DNA from: Lasiodiplodia sp. COLG20
Taxonomy: Eukaryota > Ascomycota > Dothideomycetes > Botryosphaeriales > Botryosphaeriaceae
Assembly: GCA_009801085.1 (NCBI GenBank)
Contig: VNWV01000006.1
Span: 186,001 to 250,000 of the forward strand
Length of the DNA stretch: 64,000 nucleotides
Direction of reading: 5' to 3'
Positions 52,707 through 64,000 of the stretch are shown here, in pieces (positions within the stretch are counted from its first letter, which is position 1; each line of letters opens with the position of its first letter). Under the pieces are notes generated by a model. It was not told the DNA's origin. It searched no databases and saw only the letters and a program-made list of their open reading frames with translations. Both the position numbers and the translations under genes were made by a program.

Positions 52707-55492
52707 ATGCCTGTCCATCGTGGTTCTCGCACGAAAGTGCACCTTGTCAGTGCTGATCTCAGAAGTACAACTACAGATGAGCCCTCGAACAAGAAGGCCC
52801 CGAACGTCAGCGAACATGTCAGCAATGTCGAACAAACACTCAAAGAGGGGCACGTTTTGAGGGAGCGCAACATCCCGTTAGCTGGCGACGACAATCCTCT
52901 TCACCTACTCGGCGGTGATGAGTACATGCCATTTCTCTTCGTCCGTGCTGGCGAGGATATGCGTCCTGTGGTAAGTGGCCACCTGACTCCGCGCTTTACT
53001 TTGGTCCATTTGACACTGGTGCTCAGCCTGCCACCAGAGAAGAGCGAGTTTTTCATCCGGATCCCACGCGCAACGCTATTTACGCAAGGGTACTTGGGTC
53101 AGATCCCACAGATGCCATCAAGATCCCACGGGCCCTTGCACTTCGCGTGGAGCTTTCCAAACAATCCTTTCTGAAGACAGACAAGCCGATCGACGATATC
53201 CGCATCGATGTACTCTTCAACGGTCAGCTTACCCACTCAGGCATGTGGCCCAAGCGCTTCTATCAGGAGGAACCCAAGCTGTTGAGCATCTTCAGCGGCT
53301 TGCGTTTTCACTGGATGCTCGAGCGGGCTTGGTTAATCGTACCACCCGGCCAAGATCCTGATGGTTCCCGCCGACGGCCGGTAGCAAGCAATGATACCCT
53401 TGTAGATCGCTGGGAGAAGATTCAGAAAGAGGTCCTCAAGGAAGCTTCGGCCAGGGGTGTTGATAAGAGCGGGGAAAGGCCAGTGGTGGCGAAGTATCTT
53501 ATGGAAGTTGCAAAGCTGGCCATGCCCCCAGAATTGGAAACATGGTCAGAGCCGCGCGGACAGGCCTTCGGAGTCATCGATGTTGTGCTATCATACGGAC
53601 GCGGCTTCAAGGATCACCTCAAAAGATCTTACCTTCATAAGCCCACACGCATGGGAAGTTCGAGGTTCAAAGAAGGTGAAGAGAACAAGTCGATATTTGA
53701 AAACATATCGACTCTGCCAAAAACAAGCCTTGGAGATACCACTGGTCGTTACAGCTTGAGGGCAGCTACTCCAGAAAGACCTGCTGCTAGGGTTCCAGCC
53801 AGGCCAAGACCAGGAAAGACATCCTCACGAACCCTCAAAGTTGAGCAATCTGCTACACTCTCAGGCCCGTCCGTGGAAAGGGAAGGCAACACAATTATTT
53901 CTTCTAAGCAGCTTCCGTCGTACCTTTCAGATGAGATGACGAAGAGCGGGTACACCGTTCAAGTCGGGTCTACCACCGATGGTTCGCCCACCAAAACAAA
54001 TGATGAGAAGACCACGGGGGGTAATAAGGAGGCATCGAAGGAGCAGGGGCAGGCATGCGTTTCTACACTGAGTCACATCACAAACCGTTCTTCTCGAGTC
54101 ATAGAGCGACTTGACGGCATACCTGAGGAAGACGAAGAAGAAGCTGTACCCGCTTCCAACCCCGGTGATGTGTTTACCAGCTCAGGTACTGGCTCACAAC
54201 AGGGACCACTGGACGCTATCAAAACATCTTCAATGCCTCCTGGATCATCTCAGAGTTCAGACACGAACAAGCTTCAAGTCATCCCTTTGTCGAGCTCAAT
54301 GTCTGATATGCCGTCCGGCCTACCATCGCCGCGAGGATCCCTTTTGCCTCCAGTACAAATTCACACAAGCGTTCGCTCCCGCCGCATGGCCGAACAAGAT
54401 GAAGGAGGCAGCCCTCGCAAGAAACGTCGGCTTTCTGGTCCACTCTCACCTCTTGAAATCAAGAAGACAGAAGGCGGGATTGGGATGACACACCGTGGCG
54501 TATTCACCGCACTAGGAAGCCCTGGAGACAAGTCCCAACGGTCTATGTTCAACTCCTTCACCCTCGGCTCAAGAATTGACCTGGATCCTGCCGGGCCACG
54601 TCAACGTCCTCCTACATCCCCGCTTTCTCCGGACCTAAGCTTCCGTCAGAAAGAGGATCCCTTGCTCGCGCGTCTTGTATTAAAGTCCAAGGGCGAAGTA
54701 ATTCGCACTCTCAACATCACTCACCCATTCCGTATCTCGCAGCTGCGTTCCGTTGCCGCCGCCGCTGAAGCTCGCTCCAACAAGAAGCGTATTCTAGAAG
54801 GCAAACCGCCCTTTCCGAAGGTCACACCCCGCTTTCCTCCCTCCATACCCTCTACTCCTCACCAGCCTATGCTCGCCAGCCCCACCCAGGCCTTTCCGCA
54901 GACACCCTTCCCGCTCCGCACCCGGGCTGGCAACCCAGGCAGCGCGGGCAGCGCACCAGGCAACAGCGGCATCTTCGACACGCCCAACCCGCTACCACGT
55001 TACCCCAAAGCACCAATGAAGAGCCCGTACACGACGGCCACACCGCCGCAATCCCAAACGCTACTACTGCAGACGCCAGCCACGCGCACAGCAACAACAA
55101 CCCGCGACACCACCCCGGACTCTGGGCCTTCGTCACCCGGCACGGCCGGACCGGCATCGGTATCGGGGGCAGCCCGTCGCCCAGACGACCGCCGCAACAC
55201 GCACGCGCAGATGGAGAGGGACTTCCGCGCGTTCGTCGCGCCGGAGCTCTGCCGCGACTGCGCCATCACGTACGCGCAGCCGCCGCTGCCGCCGCCGGAG
55301 CTGGCGCTGCCGCATTCGGCGTCGTCGGCGGTGACGGTGAGCGGGGGCGATAATGGGGCGAGTTGGCGCGATTGGAAGGAGGGCGAGCCGAGGGCGTTTG
55401 GGGGCGGCGTGGTGAGGCAGATCAAGAGCGAGCGGGCGGGAGGGTTTGAGGAGGAGGGGATTCTGGTGGGGGTGAGGTTTTTGGTCGTGTAA
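52707..55492 (+). CDS. Large fungal protein of unknown function, 909 aa, mostly disordered
   Basis: Exons 52707-52970 and 53027-55492, in phase. The N-terminal ~310 residues look folded: an opening HLVSADLRSTTT, then ALALRVELSKQSF, GLRFHWMLERAWLIVPPGQDP and GVIDVVLSYGRG. Residues ~320-780 are Ser/Pro/Thr/Arg rich and likely disordered, with a basic cluster (PRKKRRLSG) fit for nuclear localisation. The end has a Cys-containing segment (PELCRDCAITYAQPP) and finishes with ILVGVRFLVV. I do not recognise a named family. The folded head plus disordered Ser/Pro tail fits a nuclear or signalling scaffold, which is inference only. No frame break was seen over its length. Confidence 0.78.
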
Positions 55493-56481
55493 GAGGGGAT
55501 GGGAGTGTGAAGATGAGGGTATGAGGTCGGAATAGGCGTGGTGATGGGCGAGCAAGGATGGATGGTAGAGAAAAGGCGGTGGATTCAAAAGGCAATGGGT
55601 GCAAACGCCCAAAGCAGCTCCTCATACGGCGCATCAACAAGCGCAGCAACAGCAACAGCCAGAAACCTCTAGCCAGCCTTCTCAGCAGAACATCAAGCTG
55701 ACTTCGAGATTTGCGGATTGAATTCAAGTATGGAAAGGCATGTTGACGATTAGAGAGAAGTCAGGCAATGGGTGACGGATAAGAGTTTGCTAGGAGGAAT
55801 TCCGGAGCTCAGCAACATCAGCAGGCAAATGACATGTAAGGAGGGTAAACTGAATTGCTTCTTGTTTGCTTGAATGAATAGAACAGCTGGGTCTAGGAGC
55901 TGGATAGCCAAGTCGTTGCAAAAGAGCCTCGGAAATGCCGAGCGCTAATAAGATGTAGTCTAGCAGCTAGCCTTAATAGTCACTCTAGCGGAAAGCTAAT
56001 GGTAGGAGGCAGCAACGGTCAACTCTTGCGTCCAAGCTTTGATTTCGCCAGCCTGTCGGCCCCAGGCATTTGCATTTCTCCGCTCGGTATAACTTCCAAC
56101 GACGAAAATCCCGAGGCTACGGTTGAGAAAGTGCGTGCATGGTCTCGTATCCGTACTTCCGTTCGTGCGGACAAACTTCAGCGGAAAAGCTTGTCAAAAG
56201 GTCTGCCTCCATGAGAGGAGCATCCAAATCCTTGCATGACAATTTCCATTTGATTGGAATACTTTTTTGCTCAACTTTAAATTTTGAATTTGTTTCCATT
56301 TTTTTCTACGGTTGTTATTCTCGGTACTCCCTAATGTTGACGCTAAATTCTTTCCAGGCAATCTAAGTATAAGGTCTCATATGGGTCGGAATATGTATAG
56401 CGCTAAAGTAATGTTCGCCCAAATCCTTGCGCCTCAATGATTTCATCAAAATGCTTAACAATCAATGGGGAATCATTCCAC
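55493..56481. other. Intergenic between convergent genes
   Basis: About 990 bases. No gene, repeat or strong structure recognised. It becomes AT-richer towards 56300-56460. Confidence 0.5.
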
Positions 56482-57882
56482 CTACGAGCCATTCACCTTC
56501 TCCTCTGGCTGCGGCGGAGTCAAAGCCTTGGCTGGAGCAGGGTTCAGGATGTTGGTGGCATCAATCAAGGGAGCGTTAGGGGCGATCTCAAGACCGAAGC
56601 CTGGGGCATTAAGGTCGGAGACATCGAGGTAGCCCTTGGTGGGGATGGGCTCGTTGCTGAAGAGCGAGCCGAAGACAGGAAGGACGGACTTGCCATCGGG
56701 AGAGTTGGCGAGATACTCCTGGAAGGGAGAGTGCGGCTGGGCGATGACAAAGTGGTAGGAATAGGGGCCGCTGGCGTGAGGGACGACGGGGATGTCGTAT
56801 GCCTGAGCCATGGCCGAGATCTTGAGCAGCTCGGTCAAGCCGCCAACCCACATGACGTCAGGCTGCAGGATGTCGAGGTTACGGCCTTCGATCAGCTTAC
56901 GGAAGCCGTAGCGTGAGTACTCGTGCTCTCCGGTGGTGAACTTGATCGTGGGGTGGGCCTTCTTGAGCAGGGCGTGGCCGTCGAAGTCATCGGGCGAAAG
57001 GCACTCCTCCCACCAGTTGATGTTGAGGTGCTTGGTCTTCTCGACGACCTCGATGGTGTAGGGCACGTTCAGCGACATGTAGCAGTCGACCATGATGGGG
57101 TAGTCGGGTCCAACCGACTCGCGGTGCTTGGTCAGGAATTCGACGTTCTTGCGCATGCCCTCCGGGCCCTCGCCTGGGCTGTAGGGCAGCGGCACCTTGG
57201 AGCCCCAGAAGCCCATTGACTTGGCGGCCGTCGGCTCGGGTCCCGTGCAGTAGAAGTGGAGGCGGTCCCGCGTCGCACCTCCGATCAGCTTGTAGACGGG
57301 CTCGTTGCGAATCTTGCCGAGGAGGTCCCAGATGGCGAGGTCGATGACGGATATCACGGCGACGGGGAGACCCTTGCGGCCATAGAACATAGAGCCGCGG
57401 TACATCTGCTCGAAAAGGTGGTTGGTGTCTCTGGGATCTGCCAGCCGGATGTATGTCAGCGCCAATCGTCTTTCTGTTTATTTTCCGCCGGGGCCGAGAA
57501 GGTAGGACGCCATTGGTGCGACCAATTGCCTCAATGGGTAGGCGGAGAAATACTCACCGGCGCCAATCAGGAATCGCTCAAAGTGCTCGGCAACGAGCCA
57601 GCACGCGGGAGGACCGCCAAAGCCGGTGGCGAAGCCCTTGGTGCCGTCCGAGGCCTCAATCTCCACGCAGAATGAACCCAGCACGTTGATACCCCAGGAG
57701 GTACGCGACTTGCGGTAGGCCTCGTAGCCAGACATAGGCGTGGAGATCTTGGTGTCAATGAGCCAATGGCCGCCCTTGACATTGTGGTAGTCGCCGCCGG
57801 AGCCGACGCCCTGGATCAGGAAGGTTTTCACCTTCTTGATCGTGGGGAATGCGCGCGCGGAGGATGTTGCGGCAGCAGGCAT
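56482..57882 (-). CDS. L-rhamnonate dehydratase (enolase superfamily)
   Basis: Exons 57882-57558 and 57437-56482, 426 residues, in phase across a 120-base intron. The capping domain reads VKTFLIQGVGSGGDYHNVKGGHWLIDTKISTPM. The barrel has SVIDLAIWDLLGK, then MVDCYMSLNVPYTIE carrying the first metal Asp, NWWEECLSPDDF and TTGEHEYSRYGF with the next metal ligands. VPHASGPYSYHF supplies the general-acid His region characteristic of rhamnonate dehydratases. The enzyme removes water from L-rhamnonate to give 2-keto-3-deoxy-L-rhamnonate, the third step of the non-phosphorylated fungal L-rhamnose pathway (LRA3/lraC in other fungi). Acts in the cytosol. It is divergent from a Zn2Cys6 regulator, which suggests joint control. 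Confidence 0.92.
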
Positions 57883-58285
57883 GGTGGCGGGGAATGCGGG
57901 GAGGTGGAAGAATGCTGAGGGCGCTGGGACTGGGGGCGATTCGGCAGTTAAATAGGGCTGCGTGCAGTTTCACTGGCAAGCTGCCCTCGTGGGCTCATGG
58001 CGGTAGCCAGGCGCGGCATGGCGCTGGCCCAGGCGCAACAGTCGGCGTGGGATGCTCGGCGGAACTCGTGGTGTTGTCCCGCGACGCGCACCCCGCACTC
58101 TTGCGGACCCGTCAGTCCGGCGCAGTTTGTCGCGGCCGGGGATTTCCCCAAACTCCGCACGCGCGCCGGCCACTGCAGCCCACGCCAGGGCCAAGCCAGG
58201 CCCTGAGCCTCGGGCGAAACCTCCTCCACGCTCGGCATCTCGTCACATCTCTGCACCGAATCTTCATCACTGCCCGCCCAGCGCC
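57883..58285. promoter_or_regulatory. Shared divergent promoter of rhamnonate dehydratase and regulator
   Basis: 403 bases between two divergent ATGs. It contains an inverted repeat GGGGATTTCCCC at 58138-58149 within CCGGGG, which fits the CreA carbon-repression consensus (SYGGRG), and several CGG/CCG triplets near 58104-58140. No fixed-period array like that at 18039 was found. Confidence 0.4.
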
Positions 58286-61111
58286 ATGGCTTCCTCGTCG
58301 GCACCGCAGCAGAGCTATAACGACGCGAACCACAACCCGTCGCCGTCGTCCGTATCCGATGCAAACCACCAACAGCGCCAGCAGCCGCCGAATCCCCCGC
58401 TCGAGGATGCAGACAGCGACCAGGCACGCGACTCGGATGCTGACCACGACGCGCCCGATGACGGCGACGAGCATGACGGCTCGTCGCGCAAGCGCAAGCG
58501 GCCCATGTCCGTCTCCTGCGAGCTGTGCAAGCAGCGCAAGGTGAAGTGTAAGTCCCTAACCGATCCTGTTTCATGTGCGCCCACGCTGACCGCTGCATGT
58601 CCCCGCCCAGGCGACCGTGGCCAGCCCTCCTGCGGCTGGTGCGTCCGCAACAATCAGCTATGCGAGTACAAGGAGCGCAAGAAGCCGGGCTTGCGCGCCG
58701 GCTACGGCAGAGAGCTGGAAGCGCGTCTCGGTGGGCTCAATCCCAGCTCTGCCGCATGCGAGATGCTCACACACTGACCATGTAGATCGCCTCGAGGACA
58801 TGATCCAGCGCCAGCAGCACACCATCCAGCAGCTAGCCTCCAATCAGAACAGCCACGCCAGCCCCAGCTCCGCTCCCTCTCAACACGACGCTCCCATCTT
58901 CCACCACACCCCGCCCGTCGTCCAGACACCCCACGTCCCGAAGCCAGAGGCTGCCTTGTTCCTGCAAAAGTCTTCTGCATTTCCCCCTGCCCAACCCGGC
59001 TTGTCCTTCTCCAGTAGCCTGGCTCTGCCGAACAGTCCTGCAATTCACCATGGCGGCAATGCCTACCAGCAGCATATGGGCCATGGCGTTAGAAACCATT
59101 CAATCTCAATGCCCTCGGCTACCGGCGGCATGTACAGCAACCACAACGCCCCATTGGAGTCTCCAAGCCTCAACATATCCATGAACCACCAGCCGCAGCC
59201 TGCCATTAGCTCGCAAGAACCTGACTTTCCCCCGTACGACCTGCTCTATGCCCTGGCCGACTTGTACTTCAAGCACATAAATACTTGGTGTCCGATCTTG
59301 CATCGTCGATCCACGCTAGACTCACTGTTCGGCTCATCCACCCTGGAGGAAGCAGATCGAATATTGCTTCATGCGATAGTTGCGACCACGCTGAGATTCT
59401 CCACGGATCCTCGTTTGACAAAGGAGAGCCGTGAGCGGTACCACGCCACATCCAAACAGAAGGTCTTGCTTTACGGGCTCGAAAATAGCTCTGTAAAGTC
59501 CCTCCAAGCCCTCGTGATTTTAGCCCTGGATCTTGTAGGATTTTCCAACGGCCCACCAGGCTGGAATTTGCTGGCTCTCATCACTCGTTCGGTGGTGCAA
59601 CTAGGCTTATCAGTTGAGGCTACATCAAGTTTGGTCTCGCCTAATGTGCCGTCCATCTACACCCTAAGGGCCATGGTACTCCCAGAACCGAAGGATTTTA
59701 TTGAAGATGAAAGTCGCCGCAGATTGTTCTGGATCGTATACCTACTTGATCGCTATGCCACTATTGCAACGGCCTTCGAGTTTGCTCTTGACGAAAAGGA
59801 GACGGACCGTAAATTGCCATGCCGAGATGACTTCTTCTCTCGAAATCAGCCAGTGGAGACACGTTGGTTCCGCACCGCAAAGCGAACAGACTACACTCTG
59901 AACAAACCTGAAAACCTTGGATCCTTCTCGTACTATGTTGAGCTTCTGGGAATACTGTCACAAATTCATCAATTTCTGAAGAAACCTGTCGACATTGGTT
60001 CTTTAACCGATGTGGAGCAGTGGCAACGTGAGTTCAGGGAGCTAGACAACGCGCTGGCGTCGTGGAAGTACAGTCTTCCCAGTGATTTTGGAAACATGTC
60101 GCGCATTTATGCGACCTCAAAGGCTGACTCTGTGGTGGATTGTGGCTGGATCATGCTTCATGCCGCTTTCCATACGTAAGTATTCCTTGAACCTTATCAT
60201 CCATAGCCATTCTAATACCACGCAGCACCGTCATTCGTCTTCACTCTTCAGCAGCTTACCCAACCACCCGCTCTCCAATTTTCACTCCTTCATATACCGC
60301 CATTCAGCGTTGTCTTACCGCTGTCGAAGCCATTACAGGCCTCTGCGAGTACGTCAAAACCAACGGCATGCTCTCCCAACTCGGCACCCCCTTCGCCTTC
60401 TCGCTCTGGGTCGCAGCCCGCGTGCTGCTTGTGCACGGCTCGACGATCGAGCACCACGTCGATCCGGCCATCAACCCGCTGGTGGAGACGCTCCGCGAGC
60501 TGGGCACGTACTGGCGAGTGGCAGAGCGGTACGCGACGCTGTTGCAACGGGTGCTGGATGAGTACCGCGCCAGCCAGCACGGCCCGGCAGACCTGAACGG
60601 TGAGCGCGCGACGCCTAGCACCGTCAGAATACTGGCAGACATGCGCCGGTGCGCCTTCGACCTCGACTTCCTCATCTCACGCCAGCCGAAGCTGGTCACG
60701 GCCAACGGCAACGCAAGTGCCGGCGCCGCCAACGGTTTCCAGCAGCAGCACGCTGGCAATGGCGTAGCAGGCGGCATGCCGGGCCAGCCTAGCGGTAACA
60801 ACGGCCGCTACAACAGCCTCTCGGCCACGCCGGCCAGGACGCCGGCCCCGAACGAGCTCGAGTACCTTGACGTCTTCGACTTCTTCAACATGCCGCGCTT
60901 GCCCGTCAATGGGGTTGGCGCTGCTGCCGGCGCGGGTGTGGACGCAGGTAACGGCCCAGGCGAGCTCTCGGCAGCCGCTGGTGGGCAGCAAGGTAGCGAC
61001 GCCGCCGGCATGGGACAGCAGGCCGGCGGTGTCGAGATGGGGGATGGGTTCAACATCACTAATTTCATGGTGGATGCTAGTGCGGATTGGTTCGCCATGA
61101 AAGGGAACTAA
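58286..61111 (+). CDS. Zn2Cys6 fungal-specific transcription factor
   Basis: Exons 58286-58547, 58611-58730, 58786-60175 and 60226-61111, 885 residues, with all phases closing. The zinc cluster is CELCKQRKVKC (last Cys split by intron 1), DRGQPSC, GWC, then NNQLC. It is followed by KKPGLRAGYGRELEARLDRLEDMIQRQ, a linker and coiled coil that would set dimer geometry. The middle-homology domain has YDLLYALADLYFKHINTWCPILHR and RRRLFWIVYLLDRYATIATA. The C-terminal ~200 residues are Gly/Asn/Ala rich with a short acidic motif (YLDVFDFFNMP) that may activate transcription. The divergent pairing with rhamnonate dehydratase makes a rhamnose-pathway regulator (RhaR/TRC1-like role) plausible, which is inference from position. 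Confidence 0.92.
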
Positions 61112-64000
61112 GGGAGGGGTGGGCTTTGGTAGTTCGTTGGTGATGACGTATGGGCATCGTAGATGTTCCCGTGTAGTATTGCGGTTCTCCTGTTGATTGT
61201 ACTTTGTAAAAGGAGATGATTGGACGGCTAGGGCATGATGATTTCATGGCCGAGGATTTAGTGTGGCAAACAAAAGTTCTTCTTGGTTCGTTGGTTTTGT
61301 TAATCAGGAATGGGCTCATGTTGGTGGCTTGTATAATATTTGGGTGTGTCTACGATGTTCACAGGGTTTGTGTTCATGGGCTGTTTGGGACATCGGTCAC
61401 TGGGAATTTTGGGATGTATAGGCGTGCGATGACATGATTCGCTGTTGTCTACGGACTGTTACTTTAGCTAGCTCTCCTTGTACATGAAGTAGAGGTGAAA
61501 GCAACGTGACCTCAAAGATCGCTCCGCATGCCTATTCCTTGAAGTCGATTTCAGCACGCGATGCAGGATGCTCATCACATGCAAATGCGCCACCTTTACA
61601 GGCCGTTGAGCGATTCAGTCGACAGCTTGGCTGCATCTCGGGCCCACTGGCTTGGGGCGGGAGAGTGTAGATTCCGCGTGGGCCACGTGGCGATGATGCG
61701 TTATGAAAAGTTTCTCGGGCTTTTTCTTCACGCATATGCATATGCACGTCTGATGTGACTGAGAGCCACGTGCTGCTTCGTCTGACCTCCTCTCAAATTT
61801 TTTTTCCCTGGCGGACTTTGAGCCGCTCTCTCTGCAAGGGTTTCCATTCGCTCCTGCGATTTTTTTTTTTTCTTGTCGAGCCGCGCGCGTGACTGCGGCT
61901 ATTCTTCACGATAAATCCGTTGATGATCATCGGGCGCCTTGCTTCTTCGTTGCATCCGCCACTCCGATAAGGAATGTTGCCACAGCGCAAAGCCTCAGGA
62001 GACGGGCATGATCCATGGCGGTCGTCATCCTACACGTGGCGGGCGGCCTGCTGGCCTCGTATATTGGGATTCGGCCGTTGCTTGTTACCATATTAGCCCG
62101 GATCCAAATAAACGAAGCGCTGATCAACCGTGGCTGTCAGCCACTTTTAGCATGACAACGGCGAGAGCGTGCCGTGCGCAGTGTTGCATTACGAGGCTTC
62201 GCGTTCCATCGTTCATCCTTACCTGCTACACCGACATTACAGGAAAGAGCGGGAAGTATATACGATAGGTCGTTTTTTATTTTTTTTTTCCCTTGCTGTC
62301 GCTAGATGAGGCGGTCGGTGAGAGCTTCACCACGAGTCGTAGTAGGTACGCAGGATATTCTTTTCCGCAGCCCGCGCATGCAAGCATGCCGTCTGACTGG
62401 TGTTTTGCTTTCATTCCCTTGCCCCTATACGGAGTAGTGTCCTATACCTTCCGCATGCGGTAAGACTGCCTTCAGACAGACGAAGGGTTCCCGCCTCCCC
62501 GCCTGTTTATTTTGGCGAGAGAACGTGCTGACAAGGCCGGAGAATTTTTGGTCGTGATGCTAAGCAAGGGTTAAATTTGACCGTTAGCGTCGGTCCCGGT
62601 CTCTCTTGGAAAGCCCCCCACACACACGCGCAGAGGGCTCGGTCTCGGTTTTTGTTCTTCTTTCGTTTCATCAGGTCATCTTTTTCCAAGGGTCTGGCTG
62701 TCCATGTTGAGCGCTGATCTGGTCTGGAACTCTCACCGTCCGGGCATGAAATATCGATTGTCGGTCAAGCAGGGGCAGTGCGGAGGGGAATTCGGGGATC
62801 TTCACGATGGGATTTCCATCATGCGCACCCCTGGCCGGCAATTCGCAAACTTTGCCGTGCCGATGATGGAATCGGGTCATTGCCTGCCACTGTGACGTTA
62901 TCCAATGCTGACTAGACGACGGTGAGGAGGCAGGAGTGAAATGAATGGGGCTGGGCATCGAGTAAGCTCGTTCTCTTCACTCATGGCGGACGACGCTCGG
63001 GGTTACTATCGGGCAAAAGAGCATGCCGGTGGTTCGTATGGCCAGCCCTTGTTCATCATCAGGAACAAGGCCGTAATGCAAGGGTTTGAACTGTCGGGGT
63101 GGCGGTCTCTAGTGGCAGGCCTTGGGTTTTCGGTCGACTGCTTATGTGAATAGCCAGTGGCACGCCTGGGCCGAGGCCCATCGGCCTTTTGCCGACGCGA
63201 AAACAAGATGAAAATGCCGAACGGTGGAGTATTGTAGGAACGACTATACATAAGGATTGTCAATATTGTCCATGCTATTGGATACTTCGACGCCGCATCA
63301 TCTGATCACCAACTCCTTCTACGGCTCGGATGTAGCTAAGTAGATGGCACTGCGGGATTAATTCGATAGGGATCGAGAAGGGCATGGAAGACTCACTGAC
63401 AACAACCCTCCCTAAGCGCCGACCTAGAAAGTACTGGACGAGTCGAGGAAAAGTCAAAATACCTTGGAAGCGCCGCAAGATGATGAGCTGGCAGGAAAGG
63501 GCTCTAAGCGAGCCACAAGGCATCATGCGCGGCACTAGCAATGAGGAGTGACAGCCCAGGTATCCCCAGCATGACTTCTCTGGGACCGGCGTCTCTGCGG
63601 GTTCCTTCAGGGTCTGCTGCCTGCTTTTTCCGCAAAAAGGCAGACATGCTCGAAACGGCTAACCAGACGGCCCTCCTGCCGCCTAGAGCATAGTCTGCGA
63701 ATTAAGGTTCGTTGGGTAGCCCTTCGTCCCCTTGTTTGTAAGACACAACGACACCCGATGTTATGATCGACGGCATGCCGTTGAAGTCGGGCTCTGATCT
63801 TGCCATGTTGCACTGGCTCCAATGCGTATGCAAGATGCAGGGTCTGTAAATCGTTCTCGAGCTTGGCCTCGCGTGCAGGCATGCATCCCGTCTCGCGTGG
63901 CGAGCGGTAGGCTATGGAATAGTGCCCGAGAGCCCCAAAGGCAGGTGGTTTCCGTCCCGATGGATTGGGTCCTTGGAGCCTCGGCGTATGTAATCGTGCA
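61112..64000. other. Gene-poor 2.9-kb end of window
   Basis: Read on both strands, I see only short frames without motifs. Several T runs occur (61798, 61860, 62270). Nothing supports a gene, repeat or RNA. A gene reaching in from beyond 64000 cannot be excluded. Confidence 0.45.

Noticed and set aside
62500..63900. Several 60-95 codon frames in the last kilobases
   Set aside because: Overlapping on both strands, no motif, no splicing logic; treated as chance.
1..64000. CRISPR arrays, phage or bacterial operons
   Set aside because: No spaced palindromic repeats and clear fungal intron-bearing genes throughout.

Overview
This window comes from a filamentous ascomycete (Pezizomycotina). Protein genes are interrupted by short GT-AG introns of about 45-120 nt with CTRAC-like branch points. 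The families are typical of that group: a Pth11-type receptor, a HET-domain protein, Zn2Cys6 regulators, a cytochrome P450, L-rhamnonate dehydratase and an acid sphingomyelinase. I cannot fix the class. No rRNA, tRNA, CRISPR array or intact transposon was seen.

Layout. 0.8-15.5 kb is accessory in character: an unknown 641-aa protein, a Pth11-like 7-TM receptor, a P450, a spliced unknown gene beside it, and three unknown proteins, two with coiled-coil potential and one that changes frame. 16-25 kb looks like a small catabolic cluster: a ThDP 2-oxo-acid decarboxylase, a Zn2Cys6 regulator, an Aro8/Aro9-type aminotransferase and a D-aminopeptidase-like serine hydrolase. 25-35 kb has an SDR dehydrogenase, a zinc-finger-like regulator, a secreted sphingomyelinase and an amidohydrolase. 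35-42 kb is mostly housekeeping: a small unknown protein, a GFA-fold protein, Pet117, V-ATPase subunit G and a mitochondrial-looking lipase. 42-55.5 kb holds conserved fungal proteins of unknown function, one RRM-like, plus a HET protein. 56-61 kb is a divergent pair, L-rhamnonate dehydratase and a second Zn2Cys6 regulator. The last 2.9 kb shows no gene.

The most interesting region is 16-22.6 kb. Aminotransferase, decarboxylase and regulator together match the yeast ARO9/ARO10/ARO80 (Ehrlich pathway) logic. The promoters of both enzyme genes carry nearly the same array of CCG triplets at an exact 9-nt period, four copies upstream of the decarboxylase and three upstream of the aminotransferase. 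This is what an operator for a tandem-binding Zn2Cys6 protein would look like. Both the decarboxylase and the regulator show a frame break at a slippage-prone tract (an A-run and a TG repeat), so the cluster may be decaying, or the assembly may carry indel errors.

Other points of note are microexons of 3 and 9 nt in the V-ATPase G gene and of 8 and 10 nt in the lipase gene, a GC-AG intron in the P450, a diverged interspersed repeat in two copies, and a 19-residue tandem repeat in a coiled-coil protein.
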